NCBI RefSeq assembly: GCF_023499215.1 | Contig: NZ_JAKHSK010000010.1 | Coordinates: forward strand, 1 to 64,000 | DNA from: Zunongwangia pacifica | GTDB lineage: Bacteria; Bacteroidota; Bacteroidia; Flavobacteriales; Flavobacteriaceae | Direction of reading: 5' to 3' | DNA length: 64,000 bases | Shown: piece after piece, positions 1 to 11,000 of the stretch | How the letters are laid out: every line of letters starts with the position of its first letter | Position numbering within the stretch: the first letter of the stretch is position 1 | Position numbers and translations under genes: made by a program | The notes under the pieces: model-generated | Databases searched by the model: none | What the model saw: the letters and a program-made list of their open reading frames with translations, nothing else | What the model was told of the DNA's origin: nothing

Positions 1-25
1 TTAGTCCGATAGCCTATGAAAAGAA

Positions 26-57
26 ATTGATTCTGAAAAGTACTTTTCAGAATCAAT
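26..57. terminator. Perfect 32-bp palindrome, probable bidirectional terminator
   Basis: The two 16-nt halves are exact reverse complements, for example GATTCTGAAAAG on the left and CTTTTCAGAATC on the right. A T-rich stretch follows within about 10 nt on the plus strand, and an A-rich stretch (T-rich on the minus strand) precedes it. It lies downstream of purE, so it could end the purK-purE transcript and also that of a gene to the left of the window. The tight centre (AGTACT) means the RNA hairpin would lose two or three pairs to form a loop. Confidence 0.55.
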
Positions 58-184
58 CAATCACTATTTTTAATAATGAAATGTAAATTTAAAAACGGTC
101 AACACTAATTAGGGATGTTCATGATTCTTGGCTCTTGATTCTCCCGTCTATTTTCTAACTACTAAAAGCGCAGCGTTCTAACTT

Positions 185-673
185 CTACTTTTTTCTAACC
201 TCTTCAGCGCCTTTTATTACTTTTTCTTTAAGGCCTTCTTTATACACCAAAACTTTATCCTGAACGCATTTATCGGCAGCACCGATTATTTGTGCCGCTA
301 AAATTCCGGCGTTTTTAGCTCCGTCTAAAGCAACGGTCGCTACGGGAACACCGCCTGGCATTTGAAGGATCGATAATACAGAATCCCATCCATCGATCGA
401 GTTTCTTGATTTTACCGGTACTCCAATAACGGGTAGAGGAGAAAGAGAAGCGATCATTCCCGGTAGGTGAGCGGCACCACCGGCACCAGCAATAATTACG
501 CTAATGCCGCGCGTATGAGCATTTTTTCCGTAGTCGAATAATTTCTCTGGAGTTCGATGCGCTGAAACAATATCTACTTCAACTTCGATATCAAATCCTT
601 GTAAAATATCTACCGCTTCCTGCATTACCGGCAGGTCGCTTGTACTTCCCATTATAATTCCTACTTTGCTCAT
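185..673 (-). CDS. purE: N5-carboxyaminoimidazole ribonucleotide mutase PurE
   Basis: Class I PurE, 162 residues, the usual length. It moves the carboxyl group of N5-CAIR to give CAIR in cytosolic purine synthesis, using the product of PurK. GSTSD at residues 9-13, SAHRTP at 37-42 and the GAGGAAHLPGM loop at about 63-73 are the substrate-binding and catalytic segments, with the catalytic His in SAHRTP. It lies downstream of purK on the same strand, but the 276-nt gap is long for an operon and is filled with repeats, so co-transcription is inferred. The last codons and stop lie in DNA containing further TTCTAAC heptamers (153-159, 176-182, 193-199). Confidence 0.97.
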   Translation of the reverse strand: MSKVGIIMGSTSDLPVMQEAVDILQGFDIEVEVDIVSAHRTPEKLFDYGKNAHTRGISVIIAGAGGAAHLPGMIASLSPLPVIGVPVKSRNSIDGWDSVLSILQMPGGVPVATVALDGAKNAGILAAQIIGAADKCVQDKVLVYKEGLKEKVIKGAEEVRKK

Positions 674-724
674 AGTTTATATTTTTTAGCTACTAAACAT
701 TTAATTTATAGTATCTCTTGTATT

Positions 725-822
725 CGTCATTCCGTGCCTGACACGGAATCTCATCCTGGTTAAAAAATCGAGTGAGACCCTGAAACAAGCCCGCCTGCCG
801 GACGGACAGGTTCAGGGTGACG
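725..822. repeat. Interspersed extragenic repeat with inverted ends
   Basis: A 98-bp block in the purK-purE gap starts with CGTCATTCCG and ends with CAGGGTGACG, so its ends are imperfect inverted repeats (CGTCA versus TGACG). Inside are two further inverted pairs: TTCCGTG with CACGGAA, and CCTGAA with TTCAGG. Its GC content is clearly above that of the surrounding DNA. Blocks of this type are, as I recall, scattered between genes of several Flavobacteriaceae, which would make it a REP or MITE-like element. Only one copy is seen in this window, so the repeat status is inferred from form. Confidence 0.55.
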
Positions 823-898
823 TGTAATTTATTGTTAAGGTTAATTTATTTATAAGTTTAGGAAATAAGAAATTGAGGCAAAAATCGATTTGATACTT

Positions 899-954
899 TT
901 CTAACTTCTAACTTCTAACTTCTAACTTCTAACTTCTAACTTCTAACTTCTAAC
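899..954. repeat. Eight perfect tandem copies of TTCTAAC (7 bp)
   Basis: Eight uninterrupted copies of the heptamer occupy 56 bp. The last copy (948-954) contains the purK stop codon (950-952, TAG on the minus strand). Additional single copies occur near the 3' end of purE. A pure short tandem array of this kind is expected to vary in copy number by replication slippage. Because it starts at the stop codon, slippage should change the spacing to purE and not the PurK protein. Confidence 0.9.
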
Positions 955-2110
955 TTTTGCTTATTACTTTAATTTCTCCTTTAACCTGCTCGGCCACTTT
1001 TCTGGCTTCGTCGATATTTTCGTTTACGATGGTGACATGGCCCATTTTTCTAAAAGGACGTGTGATCTTTTTTCCGTATATATGCGGAGTAACCCCATCC
1101 ATTTTCATGATCTTATCGATGTTTTGGTAAATTACTTCACCTTCATAATCTTTATCACCAACAAGATTCACCATAATTCCTCCTACTTTACTATCAGTAT
1201 TACCTAGTGGTAAATCTAAAATAGCGCGTAAATGCTGCTCAAATTGATTGGTGTAACTGGCTTCGATACTGTAATGGCCGCTGTTGTGAGGTCTTGGCGC
1301 TACCTCGTTCACCAGGATTTCATCCTCTTTGGTCTGGAACATTTCAACTGCTAAAAGGCCAACATGCTCAAAAGATTCAGATACTTTCTGTGCAACCGCT
1401 CTGGCTTTTTCAGCTACATGATCTTCAATTCTCGCTGGGCAAATCACATATTCCACCTGGTTGGCCGTTGGATGAAATTCCATTTCAACAACCGGATAGG
1501 TTTTAACTTCACCACTCGGTGTTCTGGCAACGATTACTGCAAGTTCGTTTTTAAAAGGGATCATTTTTTCCGCAATACACTCGGCATCCGGTAATTCTTT
1601 TAAATCATCAATGTTTTTGATTACCGAAACTCCTTTTCCGTCATAACCACCAGTGGCGCTTTTCCAAACGAAGGGTAAGGATCTGTCGCCAGACTCCACA
1701 TCTGCGATAAGATTCGCGATTTTCTGATAGGTTTTAAATGGGGCGGTAGGGATTTGTTTTTCGGTATAAAACTGCTTTTGTATGGCTTTATTCTGAATTT
1801 TCTCTAGCGTAGCAGCACTTGGATAAGTTTTAATACCTTCAGCTTCCAGCTTTTTTAAAGCTTCAACATTTACGCCTTCAATCTCAAAAGTTAATACATC
1901 TACTTTTCTTCCGAAGTTTAAAACAGTTTCATAATCCATAAGATCGCCTTGTTCAAAATGATTACAGGCAATTTTACAGGGAGCCTCGTCGCTAGGATCT
2001 AAAACGTATGTTTGAATGTCGTATTTACGGGTATCGTAAAGCATCATTTTTCCTAACTGGCCGCCACCAAGGATTCCTAGTTTAAAATCTGAAGAAAAAT
2101 AATTAATCAT
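950..2110 (-). CDS. purK: 5-(carboxyamino)imidazole ribonucleotide synthase PurK
   Basis: ATP-grasp enzyme, 386 residues, normal for PurK. It carboxylates AIR to N5-CAIR using ATP and bicarbonate and feeds PurE downstream. A dinucleotide-like loop GILGGGQLGKMM lies at residues 12-23, the ATP-grasp glycine-rich segment WKSATGGYDGKGV at about 150-162, and the metal and substrate motif NEVAPRPHNSGHY in the C-terminal half. The start is the ATG at 2110, preceded by a -7 box at 2127-2134. It is divergent from hpt across a 120-bp gap. The stop codon lies inside the heptamer array. Confidence 0.97.
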   Translation of the reverse strand: MINYFSSDFKLGILGGGQLGKMMLYDTRKYDIQTYVLDPSDEAPCKIACNHFEQGDLMDYETVLNFGRKVDVLTFEIEGVNVEALKKLEAEGIKTYPSAATLEKIQNKAIQKQFYTEKQIPTAPFKTYQKIANLIADVESGDRSLPFVWKSATGGYDGKGVSVIKNIDDLKELPDAECIAEKMIPFKNELAVIVARTPSGEVKTYPVVEMEFHPTANQVEYVICPARIEDHVAEKARAVAQKVSESFEHVGLLAVEMFQTKEDEILVNEVAPRPHNSGHYSIEASYTNQFEQHLRAILDLPLGNTDSKVGGIMVNLVGDKDYEGEVIYQNIDKIMKMDGVTPHIYGKKITRPFRKMGHVTIVNENIDEARKVAEQVKGEIKVISKS

Positions 2111-2126
2111 AGTCGTGCTGTTTGTG

Positions 2127-2134
2127 CAAAAATA
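2127..2134 (-). promoter_or_regulatory. Candidate -7 box for purK (TATTTTTG)
   Basis: On the minus strand this reads TATTTTTG, matching the Bacteroidota -7 consensus TAnnTTTG, 16 nt before the purK ATG. I see no TTG at the usual -33 distance, so support rests on one box. Confidence 0.45.
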
Positions 2135-2201
2135 AATTTTTACCCCAGATTGCCCTATTTATTCTTATAGAAATTGGTAGAGCGGTGTAAATGAGATTCC
2201 T

Positions 2202-2209
2202 TATCTTTG
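2202..2209 (+). promoter_or_regulatory. Candidate -7 box for hpt-adk-obg (TATCTTTG)
   Basis: TATCTTTG matches TAnnTTTG and lies 21 nt before the hpt start. The nearest upstream TTG (2174-2176) is 25 nt away, longer than the usual 19-21, so the -33 element is uncertain. Confidence 0.5.
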
Positions 2210-2230
2210 CCTCTTTAAAATTCGAAAGTT

Positions 2231-2761
2231 TTGGTAAAACTACACGATCTTATATTTGAACCTTACATAAGTGGTGAGGATATCAATAAAGCGATAGATG
2301 CTATTGCTGAAAAATTGAATGCTGATTATAAGGATGAATGCCCCATTTTTTTAAGCGTGCTTAATGGTTCTTTTATGTTTTCTTCTGAAGTGATGAAGAA
2401 ATTTAAAGGGGAATGTGAAATACATTTTGTAAAGCTTGGCTCTTATGAAGGAACCGGATCTACCGGGGAAGTGAAAACCTTAATCGGACTAACAAAATCT
2501 TTAGCAGGGAAGAGAGTGGTGATTTTGGAAGATATCGTGGATACTGGTGGTACCCTAAAAGAGCTGGATAAAATTTTAAAAGAGAAAAATGTTGCAGACT
2601 ATAAAATAGCGACACTTTTTTACAAACCTTCGATATATCGCGAAAAATTCAAATTAGATTATACAGGTATTGAAATTCCAAATGAATTTATTGTAGGTTA
2701 TGGATTAGACTACGATGGTCTTGGCCGTAATCTTACTTCTGTATACAAACGTAAATCATAA
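2231..2761 (+). CDS. hpt: Hypoxanthine phosphoribosyltransferase
   Basis: A 176-residue purine salvage enzyme that joins hypoxanthine or guanine to PRPP in the cytosol. The PRPP-binding loop VVILEDIVDTGGT is at about residues 96-108, and the family ending YGLDYDGLGRNL is near the C-terminus. The only in-frame start that keeps the N-terminal base-binding region is the TTG at 2231 (first residues MVKLHD), since the next Met is about 50 residues in. This makes a TTG start likely. It is first in a tight plus-strand set with adk (6-nt gap) and obg (14-nt gap). Confidence 0.93.
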   Translation: MVKLHDLIFEPYISGEDINKAIDAIAEKLNADYKDECPIFLSVLNGSFMFSSEVMKKFKGECEIHFVKLGSYEGTGSTGEVKTLIGLTKSLAGKRVVILEDIVDTGGTLKELDKILKEKNVADYKIATLFYKPSIYREKFKLDYTGIEIPNEFIVGYGLDYDGLGRNLTSVYKRKS

Positions 2762-2767
2762 ATACAC

Positions 2768-3340
2768 ATGACAAATTTGGTACTCTTTGGCCCTCCGGGA
2801 GCGGGCAAAGGAACACAGGCAGATATTCTTAAAGAGAAATATCAGTTAGTACATATTTCTACCGGAGATGTTTTTAGATATAACATCAAAAATCAAACAG
2901 GATTAGGTTTAACCGCAAAGTCGTTTATCGATAAGGGACAGTTAGTGCCAGATGAGGTGACCATAAATATGCTTAATGCTGAAGTTGAAAAAAATCCTGA
3001 AGCTAAAGGGTTTATTTTTGATGGTTTCCCAAGAACCGAAAAGCAGGCAGATGCGTTAGCAGAATCGCTGAAAGCTAAAGGAACTGAAGTGAAAGCAATG
3101 ATCGCTTTAGAAGTAGAAGATGAAGTATTGGTGAAGCGTTTGTTAGAAAGAGGGAAAACTTCTGGGAGAAAAGATGATGCAGACGAAGCGGTGATTAGAA
3201 ACCGAATTACGGTGTATTACGAAGAAACTGCCATCTTAAAAGAATATTATAAAAAACAAGACAAATATTACGGTGTTGACGGGGTAGGTTCTGTAGAAGA
3301 AATTACCGATAGAATTAGCAACGTAATCGATAAATTATAA
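2768..3340 (+). CDS. adk: Adenylate kinase
   Basis: A 190-residue nucleotide kinase interconverting ATP plus AMP and 2 ADP. The P-loop GPPGAGKGT is at residues 8-16 and the AMP-binding segment FDGFPRT at about 84-90. The LID is the short form without a zinc-binding Cys cluster. In many bacteria adk sits beside secY in the spc operon. Here the spc operon lacks it and adk lies between hpt and obg. Confidence 0.97.
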   Translation: MTNLVLFGPPGAGKGTQADILKEKYQLVHISTGDVFRYNIKNQTGLGLTAKSFIDKGQLVPDEVTINMLNAEVEKNPEAKGFIFDGFPRTEKQADALAESLKAKGTEVKAMIALEVEDEVLVKRLLERGKTSGRKDDADEAVIRNRITVYYEETAILKEYYKKQDKYYGVDGVGSVEEITDRISNVIDKL

Positions 3341-3354
3341 TTCGAAATCAGATA

Positions 3355-4371
3355 ATGAGAGAAGGGAATTTTATAGACTACGTAAAGTTACATGTGTCTT
3401 CGGGAAATGGAGGATCTGGATCTTCGCATTTACACCGTGAAAAATATGTGGCAAAAGGTGGCCCGGATGGAGGAGATGGAGGTCGTGGAGGTCACGTGAT
3501 CTTACGTGGAAATAAAAACCTTTGGACGTTATTCGAATTTAGCTTTAGAAGACATATTCGTGCCGAGCATGGGGAGAATGGCGGTAAGCAAAGAAGTTCT
3601 GGCGCCGATGGTCAGGACGAAATTGTAGATGTTCCTTTGGGAACGGTTATTAGAGATACCGAAACCCAGGAGATTATCGATGAGGTTACCGAAGATGGCC
3701 AGGAAATCATTATTGCTGAAGGCGGTATGGGTGGCCGTGGGAACTGGCATTTTAAAACCTCTACCAATCAAACACCCCGTTATTCCCAGCCGGGGATCGA
3801 TGGGCAGGAATTGGATATTACGCTAGAGCTTAAAGTTTTGGCCGATGTAGGTTTAGTAGGTTTTCCTAATGCAGGGAAATCTACTTTACTATCGGTGATC
3901 ACCTCGGCAAAACCTAAAATTGCCGATTATGAATTTACTACACTAAAACCCAATCTTGGGATTGTAAAATATCGTGACTTTAAATCTTTTGTAGTGGCAG
4001 ATATTCCCGGAATTATTGAAGGGGCTGCGGAAGGAAAAGGCCTTGGATATCGTTTCTTAAGGCATATTGAACGAAATTCTACCCTATTGTTTTTGGTTCC
4101 TGCCGATGCTGAAGATGTCGCGAAGGAATATGAAATCTTATTAGATGAGCTTAGACGATACAATCCAGAAATGCTGGATAAAGATCGTTTAATAGCTGTT
4201 TCTAAAACCGATATGTTGGATGATGAGCTAAAAGCCGAATTGAAAGCCGAATTAGACGAGAATCTACCGGTGCCTTATCTGTTTATATCTTCAGTAGCGC
4301 AACAAGGATTAACCGAGCTTAAAGATAAGCTTTGGGAAATGCTTAATAAAGATCCAGAGGATAAGAAATAA
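3355..4371 (+). CDS. obg: Obg family GTPase (CgtA)
   Basis: A 338-residue GTPase of the Obg family, involved in late 50S subunit assembly and stress signalling. The glycine-rich Obg fold occupies about residues 1-158 ([12 protein letters not shown] is typical). The G domain follows, with P-loop GFPNAGKS at 169-176, switch [11 protein letters not shown] and G4-like SKTD. The C-terminal OCT domain of Bacillus Obg is absent, as the protein ends soon after the G domain. It is the last gene of the hpt-adk-obg set. Confidence 0.96.
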   Translation: MREGNFIDYVKLHVSSGNGGSGSSHLHREKYVAKGGPDGGDGGRGGHVILRGNKNLWTLFEFSFRRHIRAEHGENGGKQRSSGADGQDEIVDVPLGTVIRDTETQEIIDEVTEDGQEIIIAEGGMGGRGNWHFKTSTNQTPRYSQPGIDGQELDITLELKVLADVGLVGFPNAGKSTLLSVITSAKPKIADYEFTTLKPNLGIVKYRDFKSFVVADIPGIIEGAAEGKGLGYRFLRHIERNSTLLFLVPADAEDVAKEYEILLDELRRYNPEMLDKDRLIAVSKTDMLDDELKAELKAELDENLPVPYLFISSVAQQGLTELKDKLWEMLNKDPEDKK

Positions 4372-4388
4372 ACTACTTCAGAAGACTT

Positions 4389-4425
4389 AATATCGATTGT
4401 CGAGTAAACTGCTTTTGTCGATATT
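4389..4425 (+). terminator. Weak terminator-like hairpin after obg
   Basis: AATATCGA (4389-4396) and TCGATATT (4418-4425) form a perfect 8-bp stem with a 21-nt loop, followed a few bases later by GATTTTT. The large loop makes it a weak candidate for ending the hpt-adk-obg transcript. Confidence 0.35.
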
Positions 4426-4521
4426 GTTGATTTTTAAAGCTTCTTTTGGCTAATTTTTGTGTGCGACTATAAGTGGGATGATTTTTGTGTACTTTTAAAA
4501 AGTAGTCTAAAATTATGCAAT

Positions 4522-5049
4522 ATGAAGTTACTCGTCAAACTCGTTTTATTTTGTTTGATCATTAGTTCCTGCAATACGCCAAGAACAACGTTCGATTACG
4601 ATGCACAAACTAATTTTGAACAGTACAAAACCTATAAGTTATTCCCGGATTTTAGAACTGATATGAGTCAGTTAGACGAAAAAAGGATCATCAATAGTAT
4701 CGATCATTTTATGCGTCAGGAGAATTTAGCTTTAGCTGAGGAAAATCCAGACCTGTACATCAACGTGTATACTGAGAAATTTCAGGAACAAAGTAATAAT
4801 ACGTTGGGTGTAGGGGTAGGCAGCGGAGGTGGAAATGTTGGGGTAGGAGTCTCTGGCGGAATTCCGCTTGGCGGCCCAAAAGACTATGTACGTTTTATTA
4901 TCGATTTTATCGATGTTAAAAAGGATGCCTTAGTCTGGAAAGCAGAAGTTGAGGTAAAATTCAACTATAATGCCGAGCCAGATCAGCGTCAGGCTTTATT
5001 CGATAAAGTTTTTGCCAAAGCTTTAGAAGGGTATCCGCCTAAAGATTAA
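4522..5049 (+). CDS. DUF4136-type lipoprotein
   Basis: A lipoprotein of about 175 residues. The ATG at 4522 is preferred because it gives a clean lipoprotein signal: MKLLVKLVLFCLIISSC, with the lipidated Cys at residue 17. A longer reading from a TTG at 4459 would put 21 non-signal residues in front. The mature protein resembles the DUF4136 family of Bacteroidota and Proteobacteria (FDYDAQTNFEQYKTYKL near the N-terminus). It carries a glycine-rich stretch (GVGVGSGGGNVGVGVSGG) in the middle. The function is unknown and an envelope location is inferred from the lipobox. It converges on the macroglobulin gene, overlapping it by 4 bp. Confidence 0.8.
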   Translation: MKLLVKLVLFCLIISSCNTPRTTFDYDAQTNFEQYKTYKLFPDFRTDMSQLDEKRIINSIDHFMRQENLALAEENPDLYINVYTEKFQEQSNNTLGVGVGSGGGNVGVGVSGGIPLGGPKDYVRFIIDFIDVKKDALVWKAEVEVKFNYNAEPDQRQALFDKVFAKALEGYPPKD

Positions 5050-8000
5050 TTTTCGATTTTAATTCTTCTGCCTTTAGAAAAACTGGAGAACTCCGGTGCA
5101 TACATACTTTCCATTTGCGTAATCCCGTTAGAAAAATCTCCTGCGTTGTTTACCCGTAAATCGTATTCAAATACATACGTTCCTTTTGGTAAATAATCAA
5201 AGAAGAAATGTGTAGCTGCATCTTTAGTGCTTTGATAATAGCTTAAGCCATCTTTATAATGATGTTTAGAAAGCACATTTGTTGGTTCAAGTCCGCTGGC
5301 ACGCATGTCTTTTAAATGCACAAATTCAAAATCAGATTTTACTTCAATAGTTACACGAACGGTGATTAATTCGCCAACTTTTAGTACTTTTGGTAGGGAT
5401 TTTAACTGTGGCCCAGCACTAGTATTTTCTTTCAGGAATAACGTCTTATTAATGATGATTTCTTCACCTTTAGATCGCTCAATTTTATCCAAATCTTCAA
5501 AATATTGATGGTAAATACCGCCGTAAGCCGGTGTGTTATTGTTATTTTTTATGGTGAAATTCGCTATTTTTTGAAGTTCATTTTTATCATTCCATGTTTT
5601 CTTAAGGTAGCCTAAGTTGTTCCTATTGGAAAAAATGGAATCGAGAGGAATAGGCTCGTTATTCATCATTATATTAGGTTGATTACTTTCCTGAAGCCAG
5701 TTTTTTCCATAAGAAAGAAATGCATTTACCGCGATCGTAGTCGATTTTGTAGTAGCCCAACTATTTTTACGTTTGTGCTGCAATAACCAGTTTTTTAGTT
5801 TATCGATGTCATCATCTTTTGGATTTACAGCAGCAAAAGCTTCGATGATTTTTGCCTGTGTTTCGATAGGGTGGTGGTACCAAAACCTTCCGGTAGTATT
5901 GTTTTTAAAATACATGCCTCCTTTATCGTCTTTGATACTATTTTGCTTAAACCAGTTCACAATTTTTGCAGCTTCCGCTTCTTCATCATAATTTTGGAAA
6001 CTTACGGCTAGCATTGCCTTAGATTGCAGGCTAAGGTTAAGCCAGTTTTGTTTAAGATTTTCTATCATTTTCTCGATAAATTCTTCTTCTTTTTCCTCAA
6101 GGTAAAATTCATCTGCCAGGATGGTTTTGATGTAGAGATATATAATTTCGTTAGGAGAGAAGCTTGCGCCGGTAAGGTTGTTGTTAAACTTGTCGGCGTA
6201 ATGTTTTAGCATGTACTCTTTTAAGAATCTGAGTCCATTTTCGATGATTTCTTCAGAAGTTTTATTTAATTCGATCGAGTTGTTCTGAAGCAAATACGCA
6301 AAACCACCAAGGATATGGCTGGTGATGTAAAAATTAGAGCGGCCTTCTTTAAACCAGGGGAAACCACCATCGCTATTTTGCATATTCTGCAATTTTAAAA
6401 GATAAGATTGCAGGTTTTTGGTATCTAATAATTTTGATAGGTTTTGGATGTTTTCGGCTTCAGATTTAGCATCATTTACCCAGGGTGTTTCCTGTAAAAG
6501 AATGCTTTTTAGTTCCTCGTTCTTCGCTAATTTGCTGGTTGCTGAATTTTTATTCCAGTCTTTTAGTGCTGCTACGATTTTCGGATTTTCTTTCAGTATT
6601 TTTTCTGAAATAGCCTTTGCGAAATACTTGGAGAAGGTCTGCTCACTACAGTCGTAAGGATAATCGATAAGATAGGGTAACGCCTGGAGTACTGTCCATG
6701 CCGGGTTAGCCGTATATTCTAAAGTGATCTGGTGATTTTGTAGAGTTTCGGAATCATTTTTCTTTAAACGGAATTCTTTTTCTTCTTGTCCCTGAAGCCA
6801 AATGGGGATGGTCTTAGTCACCAGCATTCTATTTTTAAGCACGGGTAATATGTTGGTTTCACCATCTTCAAATTGTTTGGTTTTGGCAATAACTTCATAG
6901 CGAATCAGGTTAAAGCCTTCAGGAATGTAAAGTTTCCAGCTTAGCTGAGTGTTTCCATTTTTTGCTACAGTAAATTCCTTAATGGCTTTGGTATTGCTGA
7001 GGTCGATATCGATTCTGGATTCATCTTCTACATTAAATAATTTTAATTGAGCATCACCAGATAACAATTCATCACTCAAATTGCTAATCTTAGCCGAAAT
7101 AACGATGCTATCTTTTTCCCTTAAAAATCGCGGAGCATTGGGCGTAAGCATTAACTTTTTCTGGGTAACTGTGTAAGCTTCTTTATAGACAGATTCAGTG
7201 TGCTGATTATGTCCAAACAACATTAATCGCCATTGCGTTAAGGCTTCGGGAGAAGTAAACTCTAAATTGATATTTCCTTTAGTATCGGTTTTTAAGTTTG
7301 GATAAAAGAATGCGGTTTCATTCAAATTTTGCCGAGCTTTAACCTTCAGGTCCGATTCTGTTAATTTCATTTCAGCACTATCATTAACTACAGCGAAAGG
7401 GATGCTTTCTACTGCTTCGTCCTGTACGCTACTTACGCCTCTTATTCTAACATTGCTTCCATAGCCAATAGTCACCACTTCTTCTAGAGCTTCTCTAGAT
7501 TCAGCCATTAAAATAGTCAGGCTGTGATCTTTATTTTCTATAAAATAGGCTTCTTGAAATCCCACAAAAGATGCGTCTAATTGGTCGCCTTTTTCAGTTT
7601 CAATTTCAAATTCACCATCAAAATTAGCTTTTGTCCCAGTATTTGAACCTTTAATAGTAATCGTGGCGCCTGGCAATGGCAGTCGATCTGAGATGGCTAT
7701 TACCTTACCTTTTATGATTCCGCCTTTAGAAATATAATCTCTGGTAAAATCCTTACCTCTAAACAGTAATTTTAGTAGGTATTCCCGGTTTGCTTGGTAA
7801 GGCTGAGAATAGCTGAATCCAAAGTAGTCTAGTTTAGGTAGCTTAGGTACCTCATACGAAAAATAGAAATAGTCTCGATTATGTAAACTAAAATTGACTG
7901 GGGAAAATTCGAGAAGGTCTAAATTAGGAAGTTGGTGATATCGCCCGTCAATGTTAATACTCTCTGGCCATGAGTGTTTTCTAAATTGATCTAAAGAAGC

Positions 8001-11000
8001 GTCGTACATTCCGGCAAGGACTTCAAATTGATCTTGCTTATTTTTAGAGGTAATTTTTAACGTCCATTTTTCACGGCTTCCCGGTTCAATCTTATCTCTA
8101 AAGGTGCTTAAAATGATTTCAGGTTTTGGCTTTTTGGTTTCAAGAGTAAGTCTTTTAGTAGTTGTAAACGAAGAGTTGTATTTAATACTACTAAATCGTA
8201 ATGTTAATACTTTACCTTCATAATTTTTCGCCGGAATCTTAATAGTTTCAACTCCTTTTTTTAGATGAACGTACTCTTGAAATATTGATTTGTCTTCAAT
8301 AAAGGCTTCTAGATTAATGAATAACTCTTTGGCTGCCGTTAATAAAGAGACTTTAACAAAGCCATCTTCAGTAAAATCCTTATTGATGATATGATATTGA
8401 AAAAGCTGATGGTCTGAAGCTACTTTAGCTTTTTTATCTTGCAGATTGATAATGCTTTCTTGAGCGATTTCATTTCCTTTTTTATCTTTTGTCTTTAAGA
8501 CTATTCGGTAACTTCCGGCAGGCCATTTTTTAAGGTTTTTGAGCTCAATTTCCCGATTTGAGGATTTGGTGTCCTTATACCAAAGTTTCCCATTTTTCCA
8601 GTGGGATGTATCATCTTCATCTAAGAATGCAGTATGAGGTAATAATTGATGATATTCATCTTTGCTTATGGCCAAAGTATCTGGCGAAGGCATATTATTT
8701 CCGAAATTAAGAACTCTGTCTGGCGCTTGTAGTTTGTAGATTGCTACAGTCACCGGTAAATCAACTTTTTCATTATTAATATTGGTGACTTTCGGCTTGA
8801 ATTTTATGCCTTTTTCTTTGTAATGATCGGCGGGTCCTGAAAACCGAAGTATATTTAAATGGTTTGCGGCATGTACAGTAGTTTCTCCAGATTGCGTTTC
8901 GCCATTAATATCGGTTACCGAAATTTCAATACGATACGAGAAAACCTGGTGTTTTTGTTGTATCGGTGAGGTTTGCGGTTTTGCTATGAATTCTATCTTA
9001 AAATCTCCATTCTCATCTGTTTTTAGTGCTCCATTGGCAATTTCTTCCGGGTTCATTCTGGGAAATCTAAAATCGTAACCATAATCTTCAAATCTTAAGA
9101 TGCGATAATTCACGTCGGCGTTACTTAACCGAGCTCCGGAAAAACTTTCAGCAAATCCTTCAACAACTGCCGAGTCATTTACGGCAAAGGACTCTATGAT
9201 TGGTTTAAATTCTATTTTAAATTTGGGCCTTTTATATTCTTCGACAGAGACACTTTTAGTGGTGTAATATTGCGGTTCATTAGTGCTATCTTCTTTAAGT
9301 TGAATTGTAAACTGTCCGGTTTTTAAGCCTGTTGGAATTGCGAAACTTCCAGAAACACTGCCGAAATTGTTGGTTTTGAAGTGTTTTTTTTCAATTTCAT
9401 TTCCATTGGCATCTAAGAAATCGATCCTAATTTTTTTGTCGCTAAGCACCTGGGTAACATCGTCTTTTCTAGAAACTAATATTCCTTTAAAGTAGACGGT
9501 TTGTCCAGGTCTGTAAATACCACGATCGGTGAACAAGAAACCACGTTCTGCATCATCAGGTTCATGATTGTTTCGATAATAAGAATAGCGATCGTTTAGA
9601 ACAATTTCATCTTTATCCTTTTTGATATGATATTTAATATTTCGTAAACGATCAGAAATAGAAGGAAAGCTTAAATCTCCGTTTTTATCTGATGTTTTTT
9701 TATAAGAATTAGTGTTATTATGCGAAGAGAAGGTAGCTTTAACCAAAGCATTGGCAATGGGCTCGCCTGTTTCACGATCAACTACCTTTAAGCTAATGTT
9801 ATCATCCTGATTAGATATTAAGCTTAACTGGCTTACCTGTATTGGTTTTAGCGCGTATAAATGGTCTAAATTTTTGTCGAGTAAAAGAATTGCATATTTC
9901 CCAATTTCAAGTTGTGGCGCAATTGTTATTGTAGTTCTTTTTAAATGTTGTTTTTTATTGGGTAATTTAATGGAATTGGAATATTCCGCCTCACCTGAAC
10001 TTAAGTTTTTTAGAAGATTTTGACGTTTTTTATGTTGCTCTTCGGAATAAAAATTATCCCTGCTTAAAAAGCTAAAATCAGCTTTACTAATTTTATAAAT
10101 TTGAAATTCTAGTGAGTCCAGATTATTATAGGAGATAAAAATCGGAAAGTTTTTATTTGGGCTTTGGTAAGGGTTTACCTGAACGCTAAGTTCTTTACTG
10201 GAGATCTCAGAAATGATATTTTTTGCATTATTTACCAGAAGAGGATTTAAGTTATTCTCTATGATTTTGTTAGCAATAGCTATGGCTTTATTATTATCCA
10301 GCGGATATTCCTGTTTACTGGCTCGTCGCTTTAAGCTCAATGCTTTTTCAAGCGATATGAGATCTTTTGCAAGGGGATTTTCGAATCTGTTTTGCAGGTC
10401 TTCTATAGCTTCTAGAAATTGGCTTTCAGAAATATCAATTTTCGATTTTAAGAATTTATATCGATCTAAACCAAAATAGGCCAATAGCTCATATTCTTTA
10501 TTTTGGAAGAGTGACTTTTCAAGTTCTTGGTAAAGCTTTAAAGCGAAATAGTCTTTATTGAAAGGAGAAGAAGAGTCTAAATCAATTGCTATAAACTTGT
10601 TGGCAGGAACCAGGTATTTTTTTGTGATCTTAAACGATTCTGAACTTTTTGTGAGGTAATAATTAGTAGACTTAGCGTAGTTCAGGGCGCGATTGGCAAG
10701 AAGCTGATAGGTGTTGCTGAAGGGGATTGTAGGAATATCAACCGTGTCCAGTAAATAGGAATAATCGGCAATATTGGTGTTTTTTAGTACCTCTTTTTGT
10801 TTGAGCGATTTTTGATAGTTTGTTATTATTTCAGAATTGAATTTTTCTACGCTCCAAAATTGAAAGTTAGAAGTGTCATTTTCAGTGTTGGTGCGATCGC
10901 GAATTCTGTAGGCATTTTTCTGAAGATATTGCGATTGAAAATCGGCAAGAATAGAACGTAATATAAATGTTGAAATAGGATCTGCACTTTCTATTTTTTG

